Shown: positions 44,269 to 53,505, counted from the stretch's first letter. The stretch: 64,000 bases of DNA from an uncultured Campylobacter sp. (GCF_963526985.1 NZ_CAURPW010000006.1:62001-126000), one strand, 5' to 3'. Numbers and translations are program-made. The notes: a model not told the origin generated them from the letters alone.

Positions 44269-45657
44269 ATGAGTGGTTTTAAACGTCTATTTATCAAAAG
44301 ATGCGTTATGGGCTGTATCGTTTTCGTATCGTTTGTAGGCTGTGCGGCGGTAACCGGCCATCAAGACGGCATCGCGGCTTATTCTAAAAAATTTGCCGAC
44401 GGAGTTTGCGACGTAACTGAGCAAAAAGATAAGATCGCAAAAAGCGACGATGCCGTACTTTCGGCAAATCAAGCAGGCGCGTTGCTTAGACAGTGCGGAG
44501 ACTTTAACGCTAGCGTTTATTATTTTGACGTAGCCGAGTCAAAATATAAAGAAGATATAGACGAAAAAGGCGCGCTATCTGCGGTAGGAGCCGAGATAGG
44601 TTCGGCTTTAGTAAATGAAAATACGCTTGATTACGAGGGGTATTATTATGAGCGCGTTATGACCAATATTTATAAATCGTTAGACTTTATGTCTATGAAA
44701 GATTACGATAGCGCTAGAGTGGAGCTAAATAGAGCCATAGATAGGCAAAGGCGAGCTAAAGATATGTATGCCAAGCAGCTGCAAAAGGTTAAAGACGAGC
44801 TGGAAAAAGACGCCAAAGTAGAGCAAAACGATCAAAAATCTCAAAACGACTCGCAAATTTCGGCGATACTATCCTCATACGAGAGTTCAATAGGCAATTT
44901 TAGAGCCTTGCCTAATTTTATAAATCCGTTTACTTCGTATTTAGCCGGTATATTTTTCTTTATGGACGGCAACTACGAAAAATCGCGAGATTTACTAAAA
45001 GAAACCTTGTTGATGGATAGTAAAAATCCGCAAGTTAGAAAAGATATGGCGCTGATAGATAGCTACTTTTCTAAAAACGGACACAAAAATCTCTCTAAAT
45101 ACGTTTGGGTCATATACGAAAACGGCCAAACTATCGCTAGAAAAGAGCTCAGATACGATATACCGCTTTTTATAGCCACCATGCATGTGCCTCACGTAGG
45201 TATAGCCTTACCGACGCTGGATCAAAGCGCTAGTTCGTATGAATTTATAAAAGTAAACGGCGAGCCTACGACCCGGATAGCCGATATGGACGCCGTGGTA
45301 AGAACCGAATTTAAAGACCAAATGCCCGTTCGCGTAACCAGAACCGTAGCAAGGGCGATAACCAAAGCGGCGCTTAGCTACGGAGCTAGAGAAGCAGCCG
45401 GAGATATAGGAACGATAGCGGCCGGTTTATATTCGGCGATTACCAATAAATCGGACGTCAGATACTGGAGCACCCTGCCGCGCGACTTTCAAAGCCTAAG
45501 AGTCGAGAATAAAGGGCAAATTTTACAAATCGTAACAAACGACGCAAAGCCGGTTAAAAATATAACCCTAAAAGAGGGACTAAATGCTATCATCTATATA
45601 AAATCTCTAACGCCTGGCAATATTAGCCTAAACGAAATTTACTATGAAAGGAAATAA
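44269..45657 (+). CDS. COG3014-type TPR lipoprotein, first gene of envelope operon
   Basis: A 462-residue protein with a lipobox VSFVGC (Cys25). The helical N-terminal half has TPR-like pairs (DFNASVYYFDVAESKY; LDFMSMKDYDSARVELNRAI; DGNYEKSRDLLKETLLMDS). A beta-rich C-terminal half begins KYVWVIYENGQ. This is the layout of the COG3014 family, whose function is unknown. It holds one sequon of the bacterial N-glycosylation type (D-F-N-A-S). One nucleotide separates its stop from the next start, so it is in an operon with the next four genes. Confidence 0.85.
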   Translation: MSGFKRLFIKRCVMGCIVFVSFVGCAAVTGHQDGIAAYSKKFADGVCDVTEQKDKIAKSDDAVLSANQAGALLRQCGDFNASVYYFDVAESKYKEDIDEKGALSAVGAEIGSALVNENTLDYEGYYYERVMTNIYKSLDFMSMKDYDSARVELNRAIDRQRRAKDMYAKQLQKVKDELEKDAKVEQNDQKSQNDSQISAILSSYESSIGNFRALPNFINPFTSYLAGIFFFMDGNYEKSRDLLKETLLMDSKNPQVRKDMALIDSYFSKNGHKNLSKYVWVIYENGQTIARKELRYDIPLFIATMHVPHVGIALPTLDQSASSYEFIKVNGEPTTRIADMDAVVRTEFKDQMPVRVTRTVARAITKAALSYGAREAAGDIGTIAAGLYSAITNKSDVRYWSTLPRDFQSLRVENKGQILQIVTNDAKPVKNITLKEGLNAIIYIKSLTPGNISLNEIYYERK

Positions 45658-45658
45658 A

Positions 45659-46078
45659 ATGAAAAAATTTGCGCTTTTTGCGCTTAGCTTATTGCTCATA
45701 GGCTGCTCGTCAAAAGAGCCCAAAGCAAGCCCGCACCTAGATATCGAGGATAGCTCGGTAAATAGCTTTTTATCGCTGCAAAGCCTAAACGACCGCTTCA
45801 CTAACGGCGGCATGATGGAGGTCGAGGCTAGGTTTAAAAACGAATCGTCTTTTAACAAAGACCTGCTTTATAAGGTAGATTGGTTTGATAAAGACGGCTT
45901 TTTAATCACAAACATAGCTACGAAATGGAAAAGAGTAGTCGTGCAGAGCAAAAGGGACTTTAACGTTAGAGCCGTTTCGCCTAGCGACAAAGCGGTTAAC
46001 TACAAACTACGTATAACGACCCCGGATAGCGACGATAAAGATATCAAGACCATAAATAGATACGAATTTAAAAACTAA
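45659..46078 (+). CDS. YcfL-like lipoprotein (DUF1425)
   Basis: 139 residues from the ATG at 45659 (AAAGGAAATAAA before it; the in-frame ATG at 45644 overlaps the previous gene and is less likely). Lipobox LLIGC. The mature part has the immunoglobulin-like pattern MMEVEARFKNESSFNKDLLYKVDWFD (in two strands), ITNIATKWKRVVV and a C-terminal YKLRITTP strand, as in E. coli YcfL. In E. coli ycfL lies next to lpoB (ycfM), and the same pair occurs here. Confidence 0.8.
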   Translation: MKKFALFALSLLLIGCSSKEPKASPHLDIEDSSVNSFLSLQSLNDRFTNGGMMEVEARFKNESSFNKDLLYKVDWFDKDGFLITNIATKWKRVVVQSKRDFNVRAVSPSDKAVNYKLRITTPDSDDKDIKTINRYEFKN

Positions 46079-46088
46079 GGAGTAAATA

Positions 46089-46700
46089 ATGAAAAAGACT
46101 TTATTTTCCGTAGCCGTCATAGCTGCGATATTTAGCGGATGCGCTACGAGCGGCTATATGCAAAACGGCTCTAAAGTAAAAGACGCAGAGCCTATAACGA
46201 TGGGCATAGATCATACCGACTTTGAAAAGGCCGCAAGCGATGCCGTAGAAAGCCTACTATCTAGCGGATCTCTAGAAAGACCCGGCGGCGGACGTTACGT
46301 CGTAGCTATGGGCAAGGTTATAAACGATACGACCCAGCGCATCGATACGGCTTTACTAACCAAAAAAATCCGCATCGCTATGCTAAAAAGCGGTAAAGCA
46401 GTAATAACTACCGCAGTCGCTGCCGGAGGAGCGGAAGATACGATGTCTCACGACGTAAGAGAGCTTAGGGAAAACGACGAATTCGCCCAAAATACGATCG
46501 CTAAAAAAGGCACACTACTAGCTCCCGATATGAGCTTATCTGGCAAGATAATACAGCGAAATATAAAAACCACGGACAATAAACAGCTAGTGGAGTATTA
46601 TTTTCAGCTTACTTTGACTCAGTTGCAAACCGGTCTAGCATTCTGGGAAGACGAGATAAATATAAATAAAATCGGTTCAAACAAAAGCGTAAGCTGGTAA
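46089..46700 (+). CDS. LpoB-like penicillin-binding protein activator lipoprotein
   Basis: A 203-residue protein with lipobox IFSGC. The C-terminal domain has the LpoB pattern: VVAMGKVINDTTQRIDTALL, then TKKIRIAMLKSGKAVIT and ELRENDEFAQNTIAKKG, and finally a paired-strand ending QLTLTQLQTGLAFWEDEI. LpoB activates the peptidoglycan synthase PBP1B in enterobacteria. In this context it may instead serve the operon's own assembly, because LpoB-like domains share the CsgG-type fold. The target is not visible. Confidence 0.85.
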   Translation: MKKTLFSVAVIAAIFSGCATSGYMQNGSKVKDAEPITMGIDHTDFEKAASDAVESLLSSGSLERPGGGRYVVAMGKVINDTTQRIDTALLTKKIRIAMLKSGKAVITTAVAAGGAEDTMSHDVRELRENDEFAQNTIAKKGTLLAPDMSLSGKIIQRNIKTTDNKQLVEYYFQLTLTQLQTGLAFWEDEININKIGSNKSVSW

Positions 46701-46713
46701 CTAAAGGAAAAAT

Positions 46714-48099
46714 ATGAATATCAAATTTTTAAGTTTGGCGGTAGCTGCGGCTTTGACGTTAAATTTAAGTTATGCGCAAGAAGCAAATGAACAAAGCGAA
46801 CAACTAGAAAGCATAGACGATCAAAAGATATCCCAAACGGTAAACGACGCACAAAAACCGAAAAAAGAAAATATGCAAAAGCTACTGAGCGATGCCGAAA
46901 AAGAACTAAAGCAAAAAGCTAAGAAAAACGGCATAAAAGCAACCGTCTACAAACAAACGGCGTCTATAGACGTAGGAACCGACGATCCGCAGTATTATGA
47001 TTATCTAACTAGCGCTTATAATCAAGCTATTTTAGAGCTAAAAGCTCAGGTCGCGTTGTCAAAGGCCGGCAGTGTCGCCGTTAAAGAAGCTTATAGCTAC
47101 TATAATAAAACCGTACCGGATACGATTTTGCAAGATGAGTTAAAAAAGGAATCGGACGAAAGATTAACCCAAATGCAAGCCGAACAAGATATGGACGGAG
47201 TGTTTGGCATGGTATTTGGTATAATCTCTAAAGCCGTACAAGATAAGCCGGAGGCGGAGAAAAAAAGGCTAGAAGTCGAAGTAAGTAAAGATATATTTAA
47301 CAAGGCTTATTCAGACGGCTTTGTTAAAAGCGGTTTTGATAGCATAGAAGGTCTTGTGCCGTATGCAAATTTTATCGTTACTAAAGATAACGGCGAAATC
47401 GAAATAGGCGTATTAGCCTACACTACGGAAAAATCCATCCAATTAGCAAGGGATTTAAAACAAGGCAGACAATCTAAAAAGACGGAAAATAAAGAGCAAT
47501 GTAAAGATCCTACGGACGTAGCCGATGCGCTTAGCGACGAAGAGCTTTTAAGCACTTTCGGATTGAAGTATTTCTACAACGAAAACTGCCGCCCTAGTTT
47601 ACTAGCTTACGGTATGGATTCTTTTATTAAAGAAGAAGGAATGAACGCAGACTACCGAAAGGAAAGCAGCGAAAGAGCTCGCGGTATGGCGGATAAATTT
47701 ATGTCTAATTTTTTAAATTCTAACGTCAAAGCCTTTATCAAAGACACTAAGGTACAGCAAAAAACCGTACAAGCTATGATAAAGGCTGCGAGAGAAAACG
47801 ACGTTACGAACTATAATGCGCCGGAAAAGAAAAAAACAAATGCCATCATAAAAGAGATGTCGCAGGAATTTAGTAGTTCATCGTCTATGAATTTACGCGG
47901 CATCGAAGACGTAAGAAGTTGGAGCGTGGATAAAGACGACTACGAGGTCGTAGGCGTAATTAGATATTACTCAAGAGATAGTATTGAGGCGGCGAATGAA
48001 AAATTTAACCCAAAAACTCAAACTAACGAGAAAAAAAGTAATAAAAAAGCGACTCCCGGAGTCAAGAAAAGCAATAATCTAAGCGTAGACGATTTTTAG
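46714..48099 (+). CDS. exported coiled-coil-rich protein of the envelope operon
   Basis: A 461-residue protein with a signal peptide (1-22, LSYAQ). Residues 35-90 are charged helix. A conserved-looking core TASIDVGTDDPQYYDYLTSA and AILELKAQVALSKAG follows, and then a Lys/Ser-rich C-terminal tail (from about 430). I do not recognise a named domain with certainty. It lies between the LpoB-like and FlgT/CsgG-like genes, with 13- and 9-nt gaps, so it is an obligate-looking member of this operon. Confidence 0.75.
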   Translation: MNIKFLSLAVAAALTLNLSYAQEANEQSEQLESIDDQKISQTVNDAQKPKKENMQKLLSDAEKELKQKAKKNGIKATVYKQTASIDVGTDDPQYYDYLTSAYNQAILELKAQVALSKAGSVAVKEAYSYYNKTVPDTILQDELKKESDERLTQMQAEQDMDGVFGMVFGIISKAVQDKPEAEKKRLEVEVSKDIFNKAYSDGFVKSGFDSIEGLVPYANFIVTKDNGEIEIGVLAYTTEKSIQLARDLKQGRQSKKTENKEQCKDPTDVADALSDEELLSTFGLKYFYNENCRPSLLAYGMDSFIKEEGMNADYRKESSERARGMADKFMSNFLNSNVKAFIKDTKVQQKTVQAMIKAARENDVTNYNAPEKKKTNAIIKEMSQEFSSSSSMNLRGIEDVRSWSVDKDDYEVVGVIRYYSRDSIEAANEKFNPKTQTNEKKSNKKATPGVKKSNNLSVDDF

Positions 48100-48108
48100 G
48101 CGGCGGTC

Positions 48109-49350
48109 ATGAAAAAGATAATTTTTGCTTTTACTCTTTTCGTATCTTTGCTAAATGCCGAAGTTATAACGAAAACCAATGTAAGCACCGCTAACGGCGA
48201 AGGTTACGGGGCCAGCTACGACGAGGCTTTAAGTAAAGCTCTAGCCGATGCCGTCGGTAGGATGAACGGCGTAAAGCTAAGCGCTAGTACCTTTATGCTG
48301 ACGAGTTCGATTCAAGACGGTAAAGATAGGGATTTTGAAAAAATTTATAGCGATCAAATTTCAAAGCAAACCGGCGGGAGATTCGACTCGTATGAGGTTT
48401 TAAAAAACGTAAGAACTCCGGACGGCTATAACGTTGCCGTAGAGATCAAAAAAACCAGCGTCTCAAAAAAATATAAAACTCCCGGCCTTGATCCGAATAA
48501 TCGCCGCAGGCTAGCGGTTATGCCGGGCTACGTATCGGATTTTTCGTTTGAGGTAAACGGCGAATACAAAAGCAGTATCCGAGTCGCGGACGACATAACT
48601 CGCTCTTTGGTAACGGCGATAACTAAGACGCGTAAATTTACGGTTTTAGATAGGGAAAACGGCGATGCGTATTACCGAGAAAAAGCCGTACTTAGCAGCG
48701 GTAATGCCGCAAAAGAGGAGCTTTTGAAGCTAGGAAACGTGCTAGGCGCGGATTATCTCTTGGTTTTTGATTTGGAGGAATTTAGCCTTAGCGAAGGCAA
48801 GGCAAGCACCATAACTACGGGTAAGGCAAGCGGCAAAAAGGCTAGCGCGCGTATCCACTACAGAGTGCTAGCTATGGCGACTAGGCAGGTTAAATTTTCA
48901 AACGATATAGCCGCTAGTTTTAGCGTCAAAGGCGACCATGCCTACGCCCTAGCCGTCCAAGACATAGCAAAAGCCGTAACCGATGAAATCATAGCTAGCA
49001 TCTATCCGCTAAAAATCTCTAGCGTCTCAGGCGATGAGATACTTATCGCGCAAAATTTAAGGCAAGGAGACGTTTATGAGGTGTATTCTCTAGGTCAAAC
49101 GGTAATCGACCCGTACACCAAAGAAGTCGTCGGAAAAGAAGAGACTATGACCGCTAAGGCCGAGGTTACGCGCGTAACGCCTAAGATGAGCTATCTAAAG
49201 CTAGTCTCAGGCAGCGCTAAGGCCGGCGATATCTGCCGCCTAGTCCAAGGCTCTAATATCGGCTCGCCAAAGGTCGGTACCGATGCCGGCGGACGAGAAG
49301 ATAACGTAGTCAAACAAACGGCAGGCGGCGGAGTAGTTTTACCTTTTTAG
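48109..49350 (+). CDS. FlgT/CsgG-like exported protein, last gene of envelope operon
   Basis: A 413-residue protein with a signal peptide (1-17). The N-terminal domain is FlgT/LPP20-like (GEGYGASYDEALSKALADAV, then GVKLSAST). The middle domain is CsgG-like (RRLAVMPGYVSDFSF, ITKTRKFTVLDREN, and LLKLGNVLGADYLLVFDLEEF). The C-terminal domain has a FlgT_C/SH3-like strand pattern (LRQGDVYEVYSLG; AEVTRVTPKMSYLKLVSG). CsgG forms the curli secretion pore and FlgT stabilises flagellar basal-body rings, so a ring-forming outer-membrane role is a reasonable inference. Confidence 0.8.
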   Translation: MKKIIFAFTLFVSLLNAEVITKTNVSTANGEGYGASYDEALSKALADAVGRMNGVKLSASTFMLTSSIQDGKDRDFEKIYSDQISKQTGGRFDSYEVLKNVRTPDGYNVAVEIKKTSVSKKYKTPGLDPNNRRRLAVMPGYVSDFSFEVNGEYKSSIRVADDITRSLVTAITKTRKFTVLDRENGDAYYREKAVLSSGNAAKEELLKLGNVLGADYLLVFDLEEFSLSEGKASTITTGKASGKKASARIHYRVLAMATRQVKFSNDIAASFSVKGDHAYALAVQDIAKAVTDEIIASIYPLKISSVSGDEILIAQNLRQGDVYEVYSLGQTVIDPYTKEVVGKEETMTAKAEVTRVTPKMSYLKLVSGSAKAGDICRLVQGSNIGSPKVGTDAGGREDNVVKQTAGGGVVLPF

Positions 49351-49431
49351 ATCAAATTCGGCTGGTTTTGCTCATTAACCGGCCTATTTTGCAAGGAGGC
49401 AAATTTATACATTTGCGCGGTCCGTAAAACT

Positions 49432-49582
49432 GGCGTTTTAAACGTAAAATTTAAAAAAGGAGGGCTGAACCGCGAGATAGCATACAGCCTTTGTAGCCTA
49501 CCGGCGATGATGATGCCGTGATATACGACAAATACGAGTTCTCAAAGCACGAGATTTTTAAAATTTTAAAGCGGAAATTTGA
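49432..49582 (+). pseudogene. decayed 3' copy of the PH-like membrane gene (flanking repeat copy 2)
   Basis: The sequence matches 43908-44058: the VLNVKFKKGG coding stretch is present (with LNRE for LDRE), then a one-base deletion near 49492 shifts the frame, and the remaining codons (YDKYE, KHEIFKILK) are readable only in another frame. There is no start or 5' part. It lies 81 bp after the last operon gene. Confidence 0.9.
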
Positions 49583-49627
49583 GGCGCCAAACGCCAAAAA
49601 GCGCCCGAGTTAAACCGCCTAGCGCAT

Positions 49628-50524
49628 TTATAACCCGCAGTTTTTCCAGCCGCCGTCCATATCTTGCTGCTTATCTACGAGCCAGCGTCCGTCCTTGCGT
49701 ATGAGCAAAAAACGCCGCGCAAAACCGTAGCCGTCTTTGGCATAGACGTAAAATTTATTTTTCGTTTCGCTCTCAACGTCCGTTAGCTCGTATCCGCCGT
49801 AGGTACCGCCGTCTGCTTGCGAAAACCAGACGAACTCGCGGCGATAACCGCTACGCTTAGCAGGCGTGCAGTAGCTGACAAAGAGCTCATCAAGCCTGCG
49901 CCCCGCCTCGTCTTTATTTTCGCCATAAGCCTCGCAGGCGGCAAATTTTTCCCATTCGCTCATAGCCGCGAAAAACTCCAAAAGCGCGCTTTGTGCCGCA
50001 GCGGCATCCTGCGGATCCGGTCTGCTTTTGCTGCTTTGGAAATCTCTTTGCGCTTGCTCAAATTCAGCGATCTGCTCCTTGCTAAAGCGTTCGCCGCCGA
50101 TATGAAATAGAATTTTTGCGTCCGCTACGGCTAGTAGCCCGGCAAAACTCACGCGCGTGTCTACGATGCGTAAAGATTTTAGGCTAGGGATTTGCGCGAT
50201 CGCCCTTAATCCCTCGTCGGTGATGCCGACGTTTTGGACGTCGATGTGCTTTAGCTTGGCGTGCCGCGCAAAGTATCTAAAGCCCTCGCCGCTTATTTTT
50301 TCGCTATTTTCTAAAGATAGATACGAAAGCTTAGGCAGCCGGGCTAAATACTCAAGCGACGCGTCCGTGATAGCCGTAGCCGCAAAGCCCATATTTACGA
50401 GGCCTTTTACCTCGCAGATACAGCGCACCATCTCGTCGCTTAGCGCGACGTTTTCGTAGCGATGACCCTTGCAGTATCGCGAGCTTACCGCATCTAGGGC
50501 TTCTTGCATCGTGATTTGCTTCAT
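49628..50524 (-). CDS. leucine-rich-repeat protein fused to an NTF2-like domain
   Basis: 298 residues from the ATG at 50524, after AGGAGAAAAT. Residues about 25-150 hold 4-5 leucine-rich repeats (ITDASLEYLARLPKLSYLSL; ISGEGFRYFARHAKLKHIDV; ITDEGLRAIAQIPSLKSLRI). After a linker rich in Q, S and D, residues about 185-298 form an NTF2-like cone (ELFVSYCTPAKRSG, then FYVYAKDGYGFARRFLLIRKDGRWLVD). No signal peptide is present, so it is cytoplasmic. The fusion suggests a binding protein; an immunity-type role is possible but not shown. Confidence 0.75.
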   Translation of the reverse strand: MKQITMQEALDAVSSRYCKGHRYENVALSDEMVRCICEVKGLVNMGFAATAITDASLEYLARLPKLSYLSLENSEKISGEGFRYFARHAKLKHIDVQNVGITDEGLRAIAQIPSLKSLRIVDTRVSFAGLLAVADAKILFHIGGERFSKEQIAEFEQAQRDFQSSKSRPDPQDAAAAQSALLEFFAAMSEWEKFAACEAYGENKDEAGRRLDELFVSYCTPAKRSGYRREFVWFSQADGGTYGGYELTDVESETKNKFYVYAKDGYGFARRFLLIRKDGRWLVDKQQDMDGGWKNCGL

Positions 50525-50697
50525 ATTTTCTCCTAAATTTAGCTTGGATTTTAACATACGGGCTTAAATTTGAGGATAAATTTTACGGCAGATAAAAAGC
50601 GAAATTTGACCTAGCCGCCGTCAAATTTGATTTTGGCTTTTGCGACCCAAAATTTGCGAATTTGACCGAAATTTGAGTCAAACCCGCAAGGCTAAAT

Positions 50698-51864
50698 TTA
50701 TTTATTAAAATACGCCGCGAGCGCGCTTAGCCAAACAAACGGAGCTATTATCCAAGACATCGTCCACGGCGTACCCGCAGAAAACGCCGCAAGCATCGCC
50801 GATGAGAGGATGCCGCTGCCGTATTGCAACGAGCCGATGAGCGCAGCGGCCGAGCCCTTCATCTCCTGCGGCACGCTATCAAGAGCGGCGGCATTGGAGC
50901 AAGAAGCGATAATACCGTTCATGCTAAAGACGAAAAACATCGGGATTATTACGCCAAGAACGCCGCCCGTTTTGAAAAACGCGAACGCAAACAGCACGCT
51001 GGCAGCAAGCGCGGCAACGAGCGTGGAGACTATGAGCAGGCGGTTTAGCGCATAGCGCTTTACCAGCTTTTTGTTTACGAAACTTAGCGCCATGACGCCC
51101 ACGATGTTTATGCCGAATAAGAATCCGTAGTACTTGCTAGGAATGCCGAAATAATCGATATATACAAACGATGAGCCCGTGATAAAGGCATAGGCGGCTA
51201 CGTAGAAAAACGTCACGCTAAGAGTGTAGCGCATAAATTTGGCGTCTTGCAATAATCTTAGATAGTTTCTAAAAGACGATGCGATGGGCTTTGTGGAGCG
51301 CTTTTGCGGCGGCAAGGTCTCCGGCAGAGAAAAAATCATCGCAAACATAACCGCGCTAGCTAGCGCCATCAGCCAAAATATCCCGTGCCAAGAGCCAAAC
51401 TCCAGTATCGCGCCGCCCAATAACGGACCCGCTATCGGCGCTATCGCCATGATGATAACTAGCGTAGAGAGCATCTGTGCGGCCTGCGAGCTACCGAAAA
51501 GATCGCTAATCATCGCCCTGCTTAGCATCGGTCCTACGCATGCGCCCAAAGCCTGAAACACGCGCCAGAACACGACGCTAGCCATAGTGTCTGACATCGC
51601 GCATCCTACTGATCCGATCGCAAAGAGCGCCATACCGATGAAAAGCGGGATTTTACGCCCGGTCCTATCGCTGATAGGCCCCCAGACGAGCTGCGCGATA
51701 GCAAAGCCGATCAAAAAGCCCGTTATCGTGAGCTCCGAGTCTCCGTGCAGCTGCCGCTCCATCGTAGGCATAGCGGGCAGATATACGTCCGTAGATAGCG
51801 ATGTACACGCCATAAGCGCACTTAGGACGACTAAAAAAGATAGTGAAGTTTTTGAGGAGTTCAA
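50698..51864 (-). CDS. Bcr/CflA family drug efflux MFS transporter
   Basis: 388 residues if started at the TTG (51864) that follows AAAAGGAAAAA. A frame to 51939 exists but adds a charged tail without a ribosome site. Twelve membrane helices are expected. The Bcr/CflA hallmark STDVYLPAMPTM lies at the end of helix 1, and the MFS motif A variant GPISDRTGRKIPLFIGM lies between helices 2 and 3. It exports drugs such as bicyclomycin or chloramphenicol, or cysteine-like compounds, by proton antiport. Confidence 0.9.
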   Translation of the reverse strand: MNSSKTSLSFLVVLSALMACTSLSTDVYLPAMPTMERQLHGDSELTITGFLIGFAIAQLVWGPISDRTGRKIPLFIGMALFAIGSVGCAMSDTMASVVFWRVFQALGACVGPMLSRAMISDLFGSSQAAQMLSTLVIIMAIAPIAGPLLGGAILEFGSWHGIFWLMALASAVMFAMIFSLPETLPPQKRSTKPIASSFRNYLRLLQDAKFMRYTLSVTFFYVAAYAFITGSSFVYIDYFGIPSKYYGFLFGINIVGVMALSFVNKKLVKRYALNRLLIVSTLVAALAASVLFAFAFFKTGGVLGVIIPMFFVFSMNGIIASCSNAAALDSVPQEMKGSAAALIGSLQYGSGILSSAMLAAFSAGTPWTMSWIIAPFVWLSALAAYFNK

Positions 51865-52069
51865 ATTTTTCCTTTTGTTGTTATTTGAGTGGGCGCAGAG
51901 TTTGCGCGACTGGAGATTGGAAGCTTTAAATTTACTCAAATTTGTTTTGATAAATTCTGCACGATTATAGCTAAATTTAAACGCTTTTCAGTGCGGAAGC
52001 TTAAATTAAATTTGATGTAAAATTTGAATGCTAACGGTGCAAAATTTAAACTAGAAATTTAAATGCAGT

Positions 52070-52147
52070 AGGGCAAAGCGCGGTATTTTTGCCTTAATCA
52101 AGGCGGATTAAAATTTTACGACTGAGCAAGCAAAATTTAAGTTAGCA
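52070..52147 (-). repeat. degenerate hairpin element beside copy A
   Basis: GGGCAAAGCGCGGTATTTTTGCC at 52073-52095 (in two words) and the pair TTAAAATTTT / GCAAAATTTAA keep the outer and inner arms of the hairpin family, but the apical part is shortened. It lies tandem to copy A and looks like an older, decayed copy. Confidence 0.35.
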
Positions 52148-52170
52148 AAAATTTGAACAAAAAAAGATCA

Positions 52171-52288
52171 AGGCGAAGTATTTTTCGCTTAAACGAGGCG
52201 GTTTTAAATTTTGTGACGGGAGTTACCGAGTGGGTAATGACCGAGCAAAATTTAAAACCAACGAAGTATAAGTAGAAAAAGACAAGCC
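52171..52288 (-). repeat. double-stem hairpin element, copy A
   Basis: The inner stem is GTTTTAAATTTTG (52201-52213) with CAAAATTTAAAAC (52246-52258). The apical stem is GTTACC/GGTAAT, and the outer stem is TTTTTC..CTTA with TAAG..GAAAAA. The minus-sense 5' boundary is GGCTTGTC, six bases after the stop codon of the carboxyspermidine dehydrogenase gene. Its stem ends differ from copies B and C by paired changes, so base pairing is preserved. Confidence 0.75.
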
Positions 52289-52293
52289 TAAAT

Positions 52294-53505
52294 TTAGACT
52301 TCGTATCTTTCGCCGGGTTTCATTTCGATGATCTCCCACGGCAAGCCCTGCTTATTTAGCTCGTCCATGAAAGGCTTGGCGTCGAAATTTTCCATGTTAA
52401 AGACGCCTTTGCCGCTCCAGATGCCTTTTGCCACCATCATTGAGCCGATCATCGCAGGCACGCCCGTCGTATAGCTCACTGCCTGCGCGCCCGTCTCGGC
52501 GTAGCAAGCCTCGTGGTCGCAGACGTTGTAGATGTAGACCTGGCGCTCTTTGCCGTCTTTGAGCCCGCGGATCACGCAGCCGATGTTGGTTTTACCCTTT
52601 GTGCGAGGACCTAGCGACGCAGGATCAGGCAGTAGAGTTTTTAGAAACTGTATCGGCACGATTTTTACGCCGTTATGCTCGACCTCGTCGATGCGTAGCA
52701 TGCCGACGTTTTCTAGGCACTTCATATGCGTGAGGTAGCTTTGTCCAAAGGTCATGAAAAAGCGGATTCTCTTTAGCCCTTTGATGTTTTTTACTAAGCT
52801 TTCTAGCTCCTCGTGATAGAGCAGGTAGCTATCCTTGACGCCGACTTTGGGGTAGTCCCATTTGAACATTATTTCCATCGGCCCCGTTTCTTTCCACTCG
52901 CCGCGCTCCCAGTAGCGACCCTTTGCGCTTACTTCGCGCAGGTTGATTTCGGGATTGAAATTCGTCGCAAACGGATATCCGTGATCGCCTGCGTTGCAGT
53001 CTAGGATGTCGATCTCGTGGATCTCGTCAAAGAGATTTTGCTGCGCGTAGGCGCAAAATACGTTCGTCACTCCCGGATCAAAGCCGCTTCCTAGCAGCGC
53101 CATCGTGTTTGCGGCTTTAAACTCGCCGTCCTTCGCCCACTGCAGCTTGTATTCAAATTTAGCGGTGTCGGGGTGCTCGTAGTTTGCGGTGTCAATATAT
53201 GGGATGCCGGCGCGAGAGCACGCGTCCATTAGAGTTAGATCCTGATAGGGCAGCGCGACGTTTAAAAGCAAATCGGCGCCCGTTTTTTTGATGAGAGCGA
53301 CTACGGCGTCGGTATCGTCCGCGTCGATCTGTGCGGTGTCAATTTGCACGCCTAGGCGATCTTTGATAAATTTAGCAATCGCGTCGCACTTGCTTTTGGT
53401 GCGGCTTGCAAGGGTGATCTTACTAAAAACGTCCGCGTTCATCGCGCATTTTACGGTCGCGACTTGGCTCACGCCGCCTGCGCCTATGATTAAGATATTT
53501 GACAT
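52294..53505 (-). CDS. carboxynorspermidine/carboxyspermidine dehydrogenase (saccharopine dehydrogenase-like)
   Basis: A 403-residue protein starting with an NADP-binding loop ILIIGAGGVSQVATVKCA (residues 4-21), then LPYQDLTLMDACSRAGIPYIDTANYE split over two strands. It belongs to the saccharopine dehydrogenase-like group, which in Campylobacter carries out the first step of the alternative spermidine route (condensation of aspartate semialdehyde with a diamine). The decarboxylase partner is not in this window. The start follows AAAGGAGCTTAA. Confidence 0.88.
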   Translation of the reverse strand: MSNILIIGAGGVSQVATVKCAMNADVFSKITLASRTKSKCDAIAKFIKDRLGVQIDTAQIDADDTDAVVALIKKTGADLLLNVALPYQDLTLMDACSRAGIPYIDTANYEHPDTAKFEYKLQWAKDGEFKAANTMALLGSGFDPGVTNVFCAYAQQNLFDEIHEIDILDCNAGDHGYPFATNFNPEINLREVSAKGRYWERGEWKETGPMEIMFKWDYPKVGVKDSYLLYHEELESLVKNIKGLKRIRFFMTFGQSYLTHMKCLENVGMLRIDEVEHNGVKIVPIQFLKTLLPDPASLGPRTKGKTNIGCVIRGLKDGKERQVYIYNVCDHEACYAETGAQAVSYTTGVPAMIGSMMVAKGIWSGKGVFNMENFDAKPFMDELNKQGLPWEIIEMKPGERYEV

